Shown here one piece after another: positions 8,854 through 18,638 of a stretch of 42,114 bases of DNA (the first letter of the stretch is position 1; each line of letters begins with the position of its first letter). The notes below the pieces were generated by a model. That model worked only from the letters and a program-made list of their open reading frames with translations. It did no database searches and was not told the DNA's origin. The position numbers and the translations under genes were made by a program. Source of the DNA: a filamentous cyanobacterium CCT1 (GTDB taxonomy: Bacteria; Cyanobacteriota; Cyanobacteriia; Phormidesmidales; Phormidesmidaceae); assembly GCA_003017855.1 (NCBI GenBank), contig PYER01000023.1:1-42114 (forward strand), read 5' to 3'.

Positions 8854-10263
8854 TCAGGAGGGTGTCCAATATCCGGCGGCGGGCTGCAAATCAGCCAGCG
8901 GGTGGGCGGGCAACTCGCCGCAGCAGGCTTTGACCAGGGCGTCGGTGTCATCTACGGGCAGCATCGGGCAGTCGAGCCGCTGGCTGACGGTGGCTACGCT
9001 CATGTCATCCAGGAACAGCGTGTCTTGGGGGTCGCCAGAGTCACTGGGTTTGAGCATGACCGTAGGCAGCAGCAGGGCGTCGCCCAGATCCCGCTGCTGC
9101 AGTCCCAGCAGCAGATCGTGGCCCGTGAGCAACCCCGTAACGGTCATGTCGCGGCCCCAGTACTCGCTGGCCAGGGCCGCTAGCCGCACGGTTAAGCCCT
9201 GCACCTGGTTGAGGCGATCGACAATCGGCTCAAAGGCGTGCTCGACGGCGTTGCCCACCACCCAGGTGAAGGTGCGGGGTGGGCTCACAGCCTCAGGCAA
9301 ATAATCCTCAGCCGACTGTTCAAAGGCTTTGAGAAACTGACGAATTGACCCCACGCCGTTGCCCAACTGAGGATAGTCTTCGTAGTGGCTCTCGGCGGGC
9401 ACCGACTGCCTGGCAATCAGGAACCACTCGTCGGCTAGCCAGACAAAATTTGTGCCAAACGAGTGCCGCAGCTCGGTTTGCAGCGCCTGCACCTGGGCAA
9501 TCACCTGTCGGGCCTGAGCCTGGGTGACTGGAGCTAGCTCGTCATCCTGGGGCCGAAACCGGGTGAGGCCCACGGGCACTACCGCCGCTGAAGCCACCGC
9601 TGGCGTGTCTCCCTGGTGAAATCGGGCCAGATCTCGCAGAGTGGTGTCTAAATGGTCGCCATCGTTAATGCCGGGACAAACCACCACCTGGGCATGAATT
9701 TGCAGTCGCTGCTCCTGAAACCAGGCCAGCTGATCGAGAATTTGCCCTGCCCTGGGATTTTTTAGCAGGCGCGATCGCACCTCCGGCTCCGTTGCGTGTA
9801 CTGACACATACAGGGGCGACAGCCGCATTTGGGCAATGCGATCCCACTCCTGGGGCAGCAGGTTGGTCAGCGTCAGGTAACTGCCGTAGAGAAAGCTCAG
9901 CCGGTAGTCGTCGTCTTTCAGGTAAAGGGTGCCGCGCTTACCGGGGGGCTGCTGATCGATAAAGCAAAAGGGGCAGGCATTGTTGCACTGCATCAGTCCG
10001 TCAAAGAGGGCGGTTTCAAATTCCAGCCCCAGATCTTCGTCAATATCTTTCTCGATGTCGATGTGGTGAGTTTTACCGCGCCTGTCCAGCACATCTAACG
10101 CTAACTCTTCGTCGGCGCAGAGAAAGCGGTAGTCGATTAAATCGCGCGGCTTGTGGCCGTTGATGGCCACCAGGGAATCCCCTGGCTCAAAACCAATCTC
10201 CTCAGCAATGGAGCTAGGCAGTACGCGGGTAATGTAGGCAGGGCGAATGGCTAGAGCAGCCAT
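8854..10263 (-). CDS. PDZ-radical SAM protein (TIGR03279/DUF512-type)
   Basis: This cyanobacterium-type putative FeS oxidoreductase of unknown substrate has 469 residues. A PDZ-like domain at about 5-65 (SSIAEEIGFEPGDSLVAING) is followed by a radical-SAM cluster motif C93-x3-C97-x2-C100 (CNNACPFC) and a DUF512-like C-terminal region. The start ATG gives an N-terminus directly at the PDZ domain, as in the family. It lies 41 bases downstream of uppP on the same strand and is probably co-transcribed with it. Family membership rests on recalled features, not a search. Confidence 0.9.
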   Translation of the reverse strand: MAALAIRPAYITRVLPSSIAEEIGFEPGDSLVAINGHKPRDLIDYRFLCADEELALDVLDRRGKTHHIDIEKDIDEDLGLEFETALFDGLMQCNNACPFCFIDQQPPGKRGTLYLKDDDYRLSFLYGSYLTLTNLLPQEWDRIAQMRLSPLYVSVHATEPEVRSRLLKNPRAGQILDQLAWFQEQRLQIHAQVVVCPGINDGDHLDTTLRDLARFHQGDTPAVASAAVVPVGLTRFRPQDDELAPVTQAQARQVIAQVQALQTELRHSFGTNFVWLADEWFLIARQSVPAESHYEDYPQLGNGVGSIRQFLKAFEQSAEDYLPEAVSPPRTFTWVVGNAVEHAFEPIVDRLNQVQGLTVRLAALASEYWGRDMTVTGLLTGHDLLLGLQQRDLGDALLLPTVMLKPSDSGDPQDTLFLDDMSVATVSQRLDCPMLPVDDTDALVKACCGELPAHPLADLQPAAGYWTPS

Positions 10264-10304
10264 ACTAATTCAGGCCTTAGACAAACAAAATGTGCTCCCC
10301 TATC

Positions 10305-11249
10305 TTAGATGTTTTGCATTTTTCCAGTCGCTAGGGCCAGCAAAATAGCAGCTCCAAAGGCCAGGCGGTACCACACAAAGATCCAGGTGCTGTGCTGCTT
10401 GAGAAAGCGAATTAGCCAGAAAATGGCTAGATAAGACGAGACTACCGCCGCTAGAATGCCACCGATCAGCGGTACCGGACCAGCGCTGCCAAAGCCAGTC
10501 TCCAAAAGGCCCTTGAGTTCTACTAGTCCAGATAGGGTAATCGCAGGCACCCCTAACAAAAAGGAGAATCGAGCCGCCGTCGATCGCTCCAGCCCCATGA
10601 ATAGACCAGCCGTCAGGGTAGAGCCCGATCGCGATACGCCCGGAATTAGCGCCAGGGCTTGGGCAAAGCCCATGATTACCCCATCTGAGAGGGTTAACGA
10701 TTCAAACGTGCGCTTGCGGCGTCCCACAACTTCGGCTCCGGCCAGCACGAGCGCCATAATAATGGACACCGTGGCGATGGTAGACGTATTGCGCAGGGGC
10801 GAGTTGTCGAAGTCGGGAATAAACGCCTTGATCAGCAGGCCGCACACCACGATCGGGATAGTGCCCAGCAGAATGCCCAGCCCCAGGCGAAAGTCGGAGG
10901 AATCAAACTGCTTGGCCAGGGTGGCCTTAACCATGCCCATGGTCACCTGGCGCAGATCATCCCAAAAGTAATAGAGAATAGCCGCAATGCTGCCCAGCTG
11001 AACGACAGCGGTAAAGGCCACCCCTGGGTCGCCCCAGCCCAGCACCACGGGCACCATTTTGACGTGGGCCGTGCTGCTAATCGGCAAAAACTCGGTCAGC
11101 CCCTGCACAATGCCGATCACAATGGCTTGAAACAGGTTCATGTCTTGCGTTACGGGCGTGCTAACAGGGTTGACCACAGCGTCGCTGACCTGAGCCAGCA
11201 CAGCGGCCCGGTGCGTTAGAGACGTTAAATCAAATAGCAAATTCGTCAT
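10305..11249 (-). CDS. uppP: Undecaprenyl-diphosphatase
   Basis: This integral membrane phosphatase (UppP/BacA) recycles undecaprenyl pyrophosphate to the monophosphate carrier for peptidoglycan and polysaccharide synthesis. Conserved motifs are visible: GLTEFLPISSTAH near the N-terminus and PGVSRSGSTLTAGL in the second half. About eight hydrophobic segments are present. The ATG at 11249 (MTNLLFDL) gives 314 residues; a TTG three codons upstream is possible. A later ATG at 11141 (MNLFQAIVIG) would give the length of the E. coli enzyme. Cyanobacterial members often have an N-terminal extension, so 11249 is preferred, but the start is uncertain. Confidence 0.94.
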   Translation of the reverse strand: MTNLLFDLTSLTHRAAVLAQVSDAVVNPVSTPVTQDMNLFQAIVIGIVQGLTEFLPISSTAHVKMVPVVLGWGDPGVAFTAVVQLGSIAAILYYFWDDLRQVTMGMVKATLAKQFDSSDFRLGLGILLGTIPIVVCGLLIKAFIPDFDNSPLRNTSTIATVSIIMALVLAGAEVVGRRKRTFESLTLSDGVIMGFAQALALIPGVSRSGSTLTAGLFMGLERSTAARFSFLLGVPAITLSGLVELKGLLETGFGSAGPVPLIGGILAAVVSSYLAIFWLIRFLKQHSTWIFVWYRLAFGAAILLALATGKMQNI

Positions 11250-11592
11250 AGGGCGCAACCATAGTCATAGATGTTGTATAACGTTGCCCATTCACAGGGC
11301 CCTTCACAACTAGAGCCCCGATTCGGAGCCATACTCGTGCCGTAGGGTCACGCCAACACAGCTGCGGGCGGCAGCGGCGATCGCGGTCAGTTCTGAGGGC
11401 ACCTTGAGCTTCTTCTTAAAATAAGTACACTTAAAGTAACTTAGTCAGCTGACGGGTTAACCGGAGTCATTGTTGCGTATTGTACGGGTTCAAAGGCGCT
11501 GCCCCCAGTTTTCCAAAGCTTCTTTTTGCGGGCTTAACCTGCAACAGAGCTAAGTATGAACCTAAAGACAACCTTAATAGTCAGCTAATCTA
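11250..11592. other. Intergenic region with a short gene-like open frame, no clear gene
   Basis: This is the region between divergent uppP and the DUF3120 gene. On the minus strand a frame is open from 11444 to a TAG at 11310-11312. It reads FKKKLKVPSELTAIAAAARS, then CVGVTLRHEYGSESGL. It has no ATG; only an internal GTG could start it, giving 30 residues. It looks protein-like and could be a decayed gene end or a short gene with an unusual start. It includes a HIP1 site near 11379. The promoters of both flanking genes must lie here, but no convincing -35/-10 pair was identified. Confidence 0.3.
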
Positions 11593-11630
11593 CCCCTGGG
11601 CCGAGCAATGCCCCCCAGGGGCATGTTATG
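11593..11630 (+). promoter_or_regulatory. 5' leader hairpin overlapping the ribosome binding site of the DUF3120 gene
   Basis: CCCCTGGG at 11593-11600 is exactly complementary to CCCAGGGG at 11614-11621. The last five bases of the right arm (AGGGG) are the likely Shine-Dalgarno sequence, 6 bases before the ATG at 11628. If transcription starts upstream of 11593 the ribosome site would be paired, which could limit translation. The stem is seen; the regulatory role is inference. Confidence 0.4.
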
Positions 11631-12380
11631 TTAACAATGATTAACCAAGTCCTCAGAATTTCATTGAGTCTTTCCTATAGTTCCGAATCAGTTAGAACCA
11701 CGTTGCCCTGGTCAGACCGGGCGCGGCGCTGGGTGGCAAGCTCCACGGCACAGCTCCAGGTGTTTGGGGCAGCCATGGCCCTGGTAATTTTGCCGGTTTT
11801 TGTGCAGGCACCCCTGGTGCGCTACTTTCCCTGGGTCAGTCTGGCAATCACTCCCCTGTGGTTGTGGCTGGGGGCAAGGCTAATGCGGCACACCCGGTGG
11901 CACCTGTGGGGCGATTTAATTGTTGGCTTCGGCTGGATTTGGTTGACGGGGTCGTTGTACTGGGGCTGGTTTCGCTGGGAGCCGGTAGCTCACCTGCCAA
12001 TTGAGGCTCTGGGCCTGCCGATCGCGCTGGTCTGTCTGCGCCAGGGCTGGGGGCGGGTAGGCAGCTACTTTTTCCTGGGTTCGCTGCTAGGCACTGCCGT
12101 CACCGACCTCTACATCAACTGGATGCATTTGTTTCCCAGCTGGCGGCAGCTGATGCTGACGAGCCCCGACCTGGCTCCGCTGGTACTGCGGGCGGCCAGC
12201 GCTACTCTAGAGACTGACGTGGCGGCCTGTCGGGCCATTGTGCTGGTGATATTTTTGCTGGTGGCGACGGCGATCGCCCTGATCACCTCCCGACAGCTGG
12301 CCTGGTGGGCCTTTGGCGGGGCCGTATTTAGCACCCTAATTGTCGATGGTTTGTTTTTCCTGACTGCGGCGCTGGCCTAG
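11628..12380 (+). CDS. DUF3120-type integral membrane protein
   Basis: This 250-residue cyanobacterial conserved membrane protein has unknown function. After a hydrophilic N-terminus of about 40 residues there are about six to seven hydrophobic segments. Family-like stretches are present (APLVRYFPWVSLAITPLWLW, YWGWFRWEPVAHLPIEALGL, FFLGSLLGTAVTDLYINWMH, and a C-terminal WWAFGGAVFSTLIVDGLFFL). Assignment to DUF3120 is from recognition of these stretches. ATG at 11628 has AGGGG upstream; an ATG three codons later is an alternative. It is followed on the same strand by the FHA-cyclase gene after 136 bases. Confidence 0.82.
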   Translation: MLTMINQVLRISLSLSYSSESVRTTLPWSDRARRWVASSTAQLQVFGAAMALVILPVFVQAPLVRYFPWVSLAITPLWLWLGARLMRHTRWHLWGDLIVGFGWIWLTGSLYWGWFRWEPVAHLPIEALGLPIALVCLRQGWGRVGSYFFLGSLLGTAVTDLYINWMHLFPSWRQLMLTSPDLAPLVLRAASATLETDVAACRAIVLVIFLLVATAIALITSRQLAWWAFGGAVFSTLIVDGLFFLTAALA

Positions 12381-12516
12381 GCCGCGTGATGGGGTTTGCA
12401 TCTCTGGCATAATAGGGGCAACTCAGGGATATTTTGGGGTTGTCTGCTGCGATCGCCGTCAGGGTTCTGAGCGATCGCGCCCAATCGATCTCAGTCTGTG
12501 CCCTTACCATACCGAC

Positions 12517-13533
12517 GTGACTACTTCTTCTGGCCCCTACCTCGCGCTTAAAACCGGCTCCGGCGATCGCCAGCTGTCTTTGGTAGGCGGCAACTATTGG
12601 ACTGTTGGCCGCGGCGACGACAACAATTTTGTGCTGCCCGATCGGTGGATTTCTCGCAATCACGCCATGTTTCAGGGCACCGACAACGGCAAATTTTATC
12701 TGATTGACCTGGGCAGCCGCAACGGCACCTTTGTAAATGGGCGGCGGGTCAGCGTTCCGGTCATTCTGCACGACGGCGATTTGCTGACCTTTGGCCAAAC
12801 TGAGCTGCGGTTTTACTCGCCCGTTGATACCTCTTTGGCGGCTGATGTTACTCTAGGCGGTGCTTTCCGCAGCGATAGTACCGCTACGGCCATGCTCCAC
12901 GTGCGGCAGCTAATCTCGGTGATGGTAGTCGATATTCGCGACTTCACCGTCATGACTCGCCAAACCGACGAAAAAATTCACTCCGAGGCGATCGGCACCT
13001 GGTTTCGTCGGGCCGGTGAAATTATTGGCCAGTACGGTAGCTGGGTCGATAAGTATATTGGCGATGCCGTGATGGCGGTATGGATCCACGGTTCAGAGGG
13101 AACCGAAGACGCCAGCATGCTGCAAATTTTGCAGGCCGTCAGCACCCTGGCGACAATGACGGGGCAGCTCCACCAGCAGTTCCCGCTGCCCTTTCCGCTT
13201 CGCATTGGGGCTGGTATTAACACCGGCTACGCCATGGTAGGCAACACCGGCACAGGCGATCGCCCCGACTACACCGCCCTAGGCGACACCGTTAACGCCG
13301 CCTTTCGCCTGGAGACATCGACAAAGCAGCTAGGGCTCGATGTTGCCATGGGCGAAACCACCTATCGATACCTCCAAAAAGCAGGTTATCTCACAGCTGG
13401 CAAGCCAAAACCTGAGCTGAGCGACGCCTTCTTCCGGCGCTTTACCCTGGAGATGAAAGGTTATGAGGCCCCGATGACTATGTGGGCTGGCACCTTTGAT
13501 GACCTCGACCAGTTTCTAGCCGCAACCCTGTAG
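12517..13533 (+). CDS. FHA domain-class III adenylate/guanylate cyclase
   Basis: This soluble signalling enzyme of 338 residues joins a phosphothreonine-binding FHA domain (about 8-100) to a class III nucleotide cyclase catalytic domain (about 130-335). FHA landmarks are seen at G31-R32, S46, H49 and N69-G70 (WISRNH, LGSRNGTFVNG). The cyclase has metal-binding Asp139 (VVDIRDF) and Asp183 (YIGDAVMAVW), Lys179 as probable base-recognition residue, and Asn260 and Arg264 (GDTVNAAFR). All catalytic residues appear intact, so it is probably active. The start is a GTG; the next in-frame Met is at residue 51, inside the FHA fold, so GTG is favoured. FHA input suggests control by a Ser/Thr kinase, none of which is nearby. 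Confidence 0.92.
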   Translation: MTTSSGPYLALKTGSGDRQLSLVGGNYWTVGRGDDNNFVLPDRWISRNHAMFQGTDNGKFYLIDLGSRNGTFVNGRRVSVPVILHDGDLLTFGQTELRFYSPVDTSLAADVTLGGAFRSDSTATAMLHVRQLISVMVVDIRDFTVMTRQTDEKIHSEAIGTWFRRAGEIIGQYGSWVDKYIGDAVMAVWIHGSEGTEDASMLQILQAVSTLATMTGQLHQQFPLPFPLRIGAGINTGYAMVGNTGTGDRPDYTALGDTVNAAFRLETSTKQLGLDVAMGETTYRYLQKAGYLTAGKPKPELSDAFFRRFTLEMKGYEAPMTMWAGTFDDLDQFLAATL

Positions 13534-13665
13534 ACCAACCGACGGCTTCAGGTTCAGCTGCTCAGCCCCGATTTTTCCTGGTCATTCTCTGTCCGCGCCC
13601 GCGTTTCAACCGCCCTGAGCGTCGACTTAGGGCTAAGATCGGTAGGCAATGTTTCTGGCGCGAGT

Positions 13666-16059
13666 ATGACGGCCTTTTCTACTGCTCCCTTTAGCCCCGC
13701 TGAGATTGCGTCCGAAGGCATTAAGCCCGAGGAGTACGACGACATTGTGCGCCGGTTGGGCCGTCACCCCAACCGGGCCGAGCTGGGTATGTTTGGGGTG
13801 ATGTGGTCAGAGCACTGCTGCTACAAAAACTCGCGCCCCCTGCTCAAGCAGTTTCCCACCGAGGGGCCGCGAGTGCTGGTGGGGCCGGGAGAAAATGCGG
13901 GCATTATCGATGCCGGAGATGGGCTGCGGGTGGCCTTTAAAATTGAGTCGCACAACCATCCCTCGGCGGTCGAACCGTTTCAGGGGGCCGCTACCGGCGT
14001 CGGCGGCATTCTGCGCGATATCTTTACCATGGGCGCGCGCCCGATCGCGGTGCTCAACTCCCTGCGGTTTGGCGATCTGACCGACAGCCGCACCCGCCGC
14101 CTGTGCCAGGGAGTGGTGGCGGGCATCGCCCACTACGGCAACTGCTTTGGCGTACCCACCGTAGGTGGCGAAGTGTATTTTGACGCCGCCTACAACGGCA
14201 ACCCGCTGGTCAACGCCATGGCGATCGGGATTATGGAAACCCATGACATCGTCAAATCTGGCGCAGCCGGCCTGGGCAACCCCGTGGTCTACGTTGGCTC
14301 TACCACTGGCCGCGACGGCATGGGCGGGGCCAGCTTTGCCAGCGCCGAACTCACCGACGAATCCGAGGCCGATCGCCCCGCCGTTCAGGTGGGCGATCCA
14401 TTTTTGGAAAAATCGCTGGTAGAAGCCTGTCTGGAAGCGTTTAAAACCGGGGCGATCGTCGCGGCTCAAGACATGGGGGCCGCCGGGCTGACCTGCTCTA
14501 CCGCCGAAATGGCGGCCAAGGGTGGGGTTGGCATCGAGCTAGATTTGGACCTGATTCCGGTGCGTGAGACGGGCATGGTGCCCTACGAGTACCTGCTGTC
14601 AGAGTCTCAGGAGCGGATGCTGTTTGTAGTAGCGGCGGGCCGTGAAGCCGAGGTAATCGAAATCTTTGAGCGCTGGGGTCTCCACGCGGTGGTGGCTGGC
14701 AGAGTAATCGAAGACTCGATCGTGCGGATTTTGTTTAAAGGAGACATTGCGGCCGAAATTCCAGCCCTGGCCCTGGCCGAAAATACTCCCATCTACCACC
14801 GCGACCTGCTGAGCGAGCCGCCCGACTACGCCCAGAAGGCCTGGGCCTGGAGCGAAGACAGCTTGCCCCCATGCTCCCCAGCGGGGATAGAACTGGACCA
14901 ATCTGCCACTACCTCCTGGACTGCGGTGCTGCGTACTCTCCTTAGCCAGCCCACGATCGCATCTAAGCAGTGGGTCTACCGCCAGTACGACCACCAGGTG
15001 CAAAATAACACCGTGCAGTGCCCCGGCCAGGGCGATGCCGCTGTCATTCGCCTGCGACCGCTAGAACCTGTGCCGCAGTATCAGCCGGGTGCCGTAGCCC
15101 GTGGACTGGCGGCTACCGTTGACTGCAACGCCCGCTACGTGTACCTCAGCCCCTACGAAGGTGCTAAGGCCGCCGTAGCCGAGGCCGCCCGCAACCTGAG
15201 CTGCGTCGGTGCGCTGCCCCTGGCCGTCACCGACAACCTCAACTTTGGCAGTCCTGAAAAGCCGGTGGGCTACTGGCAGCTGGCCGAAGCCTGCCGGGGG
15301 TTAGCCGATGCCTGTCGCGAGTTTGAAACCCCGGTGACCGGCGGCAACGTTTCGCTCTACAACGAGACCGTAGACAGCCAGGGCAACCCCCAGCCGATCT
15401 ACCCCACCCCGGTAGTTGGTATGGTCGGTCTGATCGACGACCTCAGCCGCACCTGCGGCCAGGGCTGGCGACAGGAGGGTGATGTGATCTATCTACTAGG
15501 AATTTCTGTAGAGCAGTCGGGGACGGCAGCGATTAACGACAAACCTCTGGTCACCCTGGGCGGTTCAGAATATCTGGCGGCCATTCACGGGGCTGCTACT
15601 GGGCACCCTCCCGTCATGGATATGGCGCTAGAAAAGCGGGTACAGGCGGCCTGTCGCTACGGTATTGCCCAGGGCTGGGTGCAATCGGCCCACGACTGCG
15701 CCGAGGGCGGGTTGGCGGTAGCGCTGGCCGAATCCTCTATCGGGGGTCGGCGGGGAGCCGCCATTCAAATTCCCGTAGAAACGACGCAAACAGATCAGCG
15801 CTGGGATCGGCTGCTGTTCGGCGAGGGCGGAGCCAGAATTGTAGTTTCAATCAGCCCCGACCACCTGGCCGATTGGGAGGCCTACTTGAGCGATCGCCTG
15901 GCTGGGTTCTGGCAGCGGCTTGGTACAGTGCAGGGAGAAACCTTAACCCTGGCGACCCAGGACAACCAAACCCTGATCACCGACGCGGTGACTGCCCTGG
16001 CCCAAATCTGGAGCACCGCCATTGAGCAGCGACTAGCGGGAACCGAGGCTGTAGCTTAA
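13666..16059 (+). CDS. purL: Phosphoribosylformylglycinamidine synthase subunit PurL
   Basis: PurL catalyses the ATP-dependent conversion of FGAR to FGAM in purine synthesis, with PurQ supplying ammonia and PurS bridging. At 797 residues it is the small, multi-subunit form rather than the large fused PurL. Motifs seen include [20 protein letters not shown], the [20 protein letters not shown] segment, [29 protein letters not shown] and [14 protein letters not shown]. The start is ATG at 13666 in an N-terminus typical of the family. purF follows on the same strand after 336 bases; purQ and purS are not in the window. Confidence 0.96.
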   Translation: MTAFSTAPFSPAEIASEGIKPEEYDDIVRRLGRHPNRAELGMFGVMWSEHCCYKNSRPLLKQFPTEGPRVLVGPGENAGIIDAGDGLRVAFKIESHNHPSAVEPFQGAATGVGGILRDIFTMGARPIAVLNSLRFGDLTDSRTRRLCQGVVAGIAHYGNCFGVPTVGGEVYFDAAYNGNPLVNAMAIGIMETHDIVKSGAAGLGNPVVYVGSTTGRDGMGGASFASAELTDESEADRPAVQVGDPFLEKSLVEACLEAFKTGAIVAAQDMGAAGLTCSTAEMAAKGGVGIELDLDLIPVRETGMVPYEYLLSESQERMLFVVAAGREAEVIEIFERWGLHAVVAGRVIEDSIVRILFKGDIAAEIPALALAENTPIYHRDLLSEPPDYAQKAWAWSEDSLPPCSPAGIELDQSATTSWTAVLRTLLSQPTIASKQWVYRQYDHQVQNNTVQCPGQGDAAVIRLRPLEPVPQYQPGAVARGLAATVDCNARYVYLSPYEGAKAAVAEAARNLSCVGALPLAVTDNLNFGSPEKPVGYWQLAEACRGLADACREFETPVTGGNVSLYNETVDSQGNPQPIYPTPVVGMVGLIDDLSRTCGQGWRQEGDVIYLLGISVEQSGTAAINDKPLVTLGGSEYLAAIHGAATGHPPVMDMALEKRVQAACRYGIAQGWVQSAHDCAEGGLAVALAESSIGGRRGAAIQIPVETTQTDQRWDRLLFGEGGARIVVSISPDHLADWEAYLSDRLAGFWQRLGTVQGETLTLATQDNQTLITDAVTALAQIWSTAIEQRLAGTEAVA

Positions 16060-16395
16060 CCTTAGTTGCTTCTGTAGCGGGTCAGCGAATACCGGGTATT
16101 GCCCACTATGCAGGTCAGGCTGATGTCCTGGGGCTGTCCCTATTGCTGCGCCTTTACCCTCTAAAGTTTTGCTGCTCACTATCCCCCCTGTGGGGAAACA
16201 GCAGGTGTTATGATCGGGCATATGTTAAGGAACTATTAAATAGGTTAGGGAAGTTCGGTAGTTTCTAATACCACTCCGAAATCCCTCACCCTATGATGTA
16301 GCTGGGCTCGCATTGAAGGCAAAATGCGGCAGCCAAATGTGTTGAGACGTTCTGCTCCTTTGCCATTGCGTTCCTAAAGCCACCCTGCACCACCC
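16060..16395. other. purL-purF intergenic region
   Basis: This 336-base gap contains no convincing gene. It has a small hairpin-like CCCCctgtGGGG near 16184 and AT-rich sequence around 16208-16250 (TTATGATCGGGCATATGTTAAGG, shortened here to its recognisable core ATATGTTAAGG). Those AT-rich bases are the most likely place for a purF promoter, but no clear -35/-10 pair could be fixed. Confidence 0.35.
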
Positions 16396-17901
16396 ATGAC
16401 GTTCCCTTCTAACTCTTTCCTCGACGAGTCTTTTGAGTCGTACCAAGATCGCCCCGACAAGCCTGAAGAAGCCTGCGGCATCTTTGGCCTCTACGCTCCC
16501 GACGAAGAAGTGGCTCGACTGGCCTACTTTGGCCTGTTTGCCCTTCAGCACCGGGGCCAGGAGTCGGCAGGGATTGCCACCTTCAATGCTTCGGGCAGCC
16601 ACTGCTACAAGCACATGGGTCTGGTGTCGCAGGTGTTTGATGACCACATTCTCAAAGATTTGACGGGCCACATTGCGGTGGGGCATACCCGCTACTCCAC
16701 CACCGGCTCTAGCCACGTGTGCAACGCGCAGCCCGCCGTGGTGCCCACCCGCTTGGGCAATCTGGCTTTGGCCCACAACGGCAACCTGGTCAACGCCGCC
16801 GACTTGCGCGAAGAACTGATCGATCGCAACCACGACCTGGTCACCACCACTGACTCAGAAATGATCGCCTTTGCCCTGGCGGAGGCGGTCAACGACGGCG
16901 CCGGCTGGGTGAAGGCCGCAGAAACCGCCTTTAACCGCTGCTATGGCGCTTTTAGCCTGGTAATCGGCACGCCCAACGGCATTATTGGTGCCCGCGATCA
17001 GCAGGGCATTCGTCCCCTGGTGCTGGGAGTGCTGGGCCACGAGATTCCCGAGAGCGGTCAGCCGGCCCACTACGTGCTGGCTTCAGAAACCTGCGCCCTT
17101 GACATCATCGGGGCCACCTATGTTCGCGATATTGAACCGGGCGAACTGGTGTGGATTACAGCTGAGGGGTTGACATCTCACCAGTGGGCTAAGGCCACCC
17201 AACGCAAACTCTGCGTGTTCGAGATGATCTACTTCTCGCGACCCGACAGCATTGTCAACGGGGAGAGCCTCTACAGCTACCGTCGTCGCCTGGGCCATCA
17301 GCTGGCCAAAGAAGCCCCCGCCGATGTCGACTTAATCATGGCGGTGCCCGATTCGGGCGTACCTGCTGCGATTGGCTTTTCGCAGCAGTCCAAAATTCCC
17401 TACGCCGAGGGGCTGATCAAAAATCGCTACGTGGGGCGCACGTTCATTCAACCCACCCAGTCGATGCGGGAGGTGGGTATTCGCATGAAGCTCAACCCGC
17501 TCAAGGATGTGCTGGAGGGCAAGCGGGTGCTAATTGTGGATGACTCAATCGTGCGGGGCACCACCAGCCGCAAAATTGTGCAGGCGCTGCGCGATGCGGG
17601 CGCAACTGAAGTGCACATGCGGATTTCGTCACCGCCGGTTACCCACCCCTGCTTCTACGGCATCGATACCGACAACCAGGATCAGCTGATTGCCGCCACC
17701 AAATCTCTAGAGGAGATTGCCCAGCAAATTGATGTCGACTCGCTGGCCTACCTGAGTTGGGAAGGCATGCTAGAAACGACCTATCAAGACCCCGATAGCT
17801 TCTGTTCAGCCTGCTTCACGGGTAAATATCCGGTAGAAATTCCTGAACCCTTTAAGCGGGCCAAGCTCAAGTTTGAGTTGAAAGAACCCGTGGCCACGTA
17901 A
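16396..17901 (+). CDS. purF: Amidophosphoribosyltransferase
   Basis: PurF catalyses the first committed step of purine synthesis, making phosphoribosylamine from PRPP and glutamine. The protein has 501 residues. The catalytic cysteine is Cys27 (EEACGIFG), so the first 26 residues are a propeptide that must be removed, as in the Bacillus type. The glutaminase domain (HRGQESAGIATF, TRYSTTGSS) is followed by the phosphoribosyltransferase domain with the PRPP loop VLIVDDSIVRGTTS. The C-terminal CSACFTGKYP carries cysteines expected for a 4Fe-4S cluster, again as in the Bacillus type. It is collinear with purL. Confidence 0.97.
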   Translation: MTFPSNSFLDESFESYQDRPDKPEEACGIFGLYAPDEEVARLAYFGLFALQHRGQESAGIATFNASGSHCYKHMGLVSQVFDDHILKDLTGHIAVGHTRYSTTGSSHVCNAQPAVVPTRLGNLALAHNGNLVNAADLREELIDRNHDLVTTTDSEMIAFALAEAVNDGAGWVKAAETAFNRCYGAFSLVIGTPNGIIGARDQQGIRPLVLGVLGHEIPESGQPAHYVLASETCALDIIGATYVRDIEPGELVWITAEGLTSHQWAKATQRKLCVFEMIYFSRPDSIVNGESLYSYRRRLGHQLAKEAPADVDLIMAVPDSGVPAAIGFSQQSKIPYAEGLIKNRYVGRTFIQPTQSMREVGIRMKLNPLKDVLEGKRVLIVDDSIVRGTTSRKIVQALRDAGATEVHMRISSPPVTHPCFYGIDTDNQDQLIAATKSLEEIAQQIDVDSLAYLSWEGMLETTYQDPDSFCSACFTGKYPVEIPEPFKRAKLKFELKEPVAT

Positions 17902-18046
17902 ATTCGATCCAACAACTGATCTCGGATGCTATGCCTGGTCGCCCCGATCGCCTTTCATTCTGGTGGCCAACACACCGTCAGCTGAAATCCAGGTACCGAT
18001 CGTCATGCTCTGCGCCAGCGCAGGCGCCGACTATCTAGAGGAATCT

Positions 18047-18481
18047 CTACGGGTGCTCAGAGTCGCCGTATAGCTCCTGAATCAGGACCCTGTCCCAGTA
18101 GGAGGCCTCAATTTTGTGGCCGTCGGGATCGCGCACAAAGCAGCCGTAGTAGGGTTCGCCGTAGTCGGGGCGGGGGCCAGGGGGGCCGTCAGGCTGCGCA
18201 CCGGCTGCGATCGCGGCCTCGTAGAAGGCATGAACCGACTCTTTTGTCGGCGCCACGAACCCGACATGGGTGCCGTTGCCCACCGTAGCGGGTTGTCCAT
18301 CGATGGGAGTTTGCACCCAAAACTCGGGATAGACCTTGCCGTAGGCAACCGCCCCCGGGTGCTCCATGATGCGCTGACAGCCCAGACTGGGCAACACGCG
18401 ATCGTAGAAGGCCACGGCGCGATCGAAATCGTTGGTGCCCATAGAAATGTGGGACAAGATGCTGGGGTTATCGTCGCTCAT
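18047..18481 (-). CDS. VOC-family (glyoxalase-like) protein
   Basis: This 144-residue protein has the paired beta-alpha-beta-beta-beta modules of vicinal-oxygen-chelate proteins. It starts with ILSHISMGTNDFDRAVAFYD, has a central HVGFVAPTKESVHAFYEAAI and ends with FVRDPDGHKIEASYWD. Candidate metal ligands are the His in HISMG, the His in THVGF and the Glu in KIEA. Substrate is unknown; members include dioxygenases, glyoxalases and resistance proteins. The ATG at 18481 is chosen over a TTG 13 codons upstream because the domain starts soon after. It converges with purF. Confidence 0.85.
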   Translation of the reverse strand: MSDDNPSILSHISMGTNDFDRAVAFYDRVLPSLGCQRIMEHPGAVAYGKVYPEFWVQTPIDGQPATVGNGTHVGFVAPTKESVHAFYEAAIAAGAQPDGPPGPRPDYGEPYYGCFVRDPDGHKIEASYWDRVLIQELYGDSEHP

Positions 18482-18638
18482 CGCCCAAACTGAGGTGACA
18501 ACACCAGCAGAATAGATCAATTGTACCAGCTAATCAAGCCCTCTGTGCCCTGCCTGGCTAGCCTCTAGCCATAAAGTGCGGCCCAGATTCACCCGATCTT
18601 GAGAACAAGGTATCGCTAAAATCGATTTCGGCTCAGGG

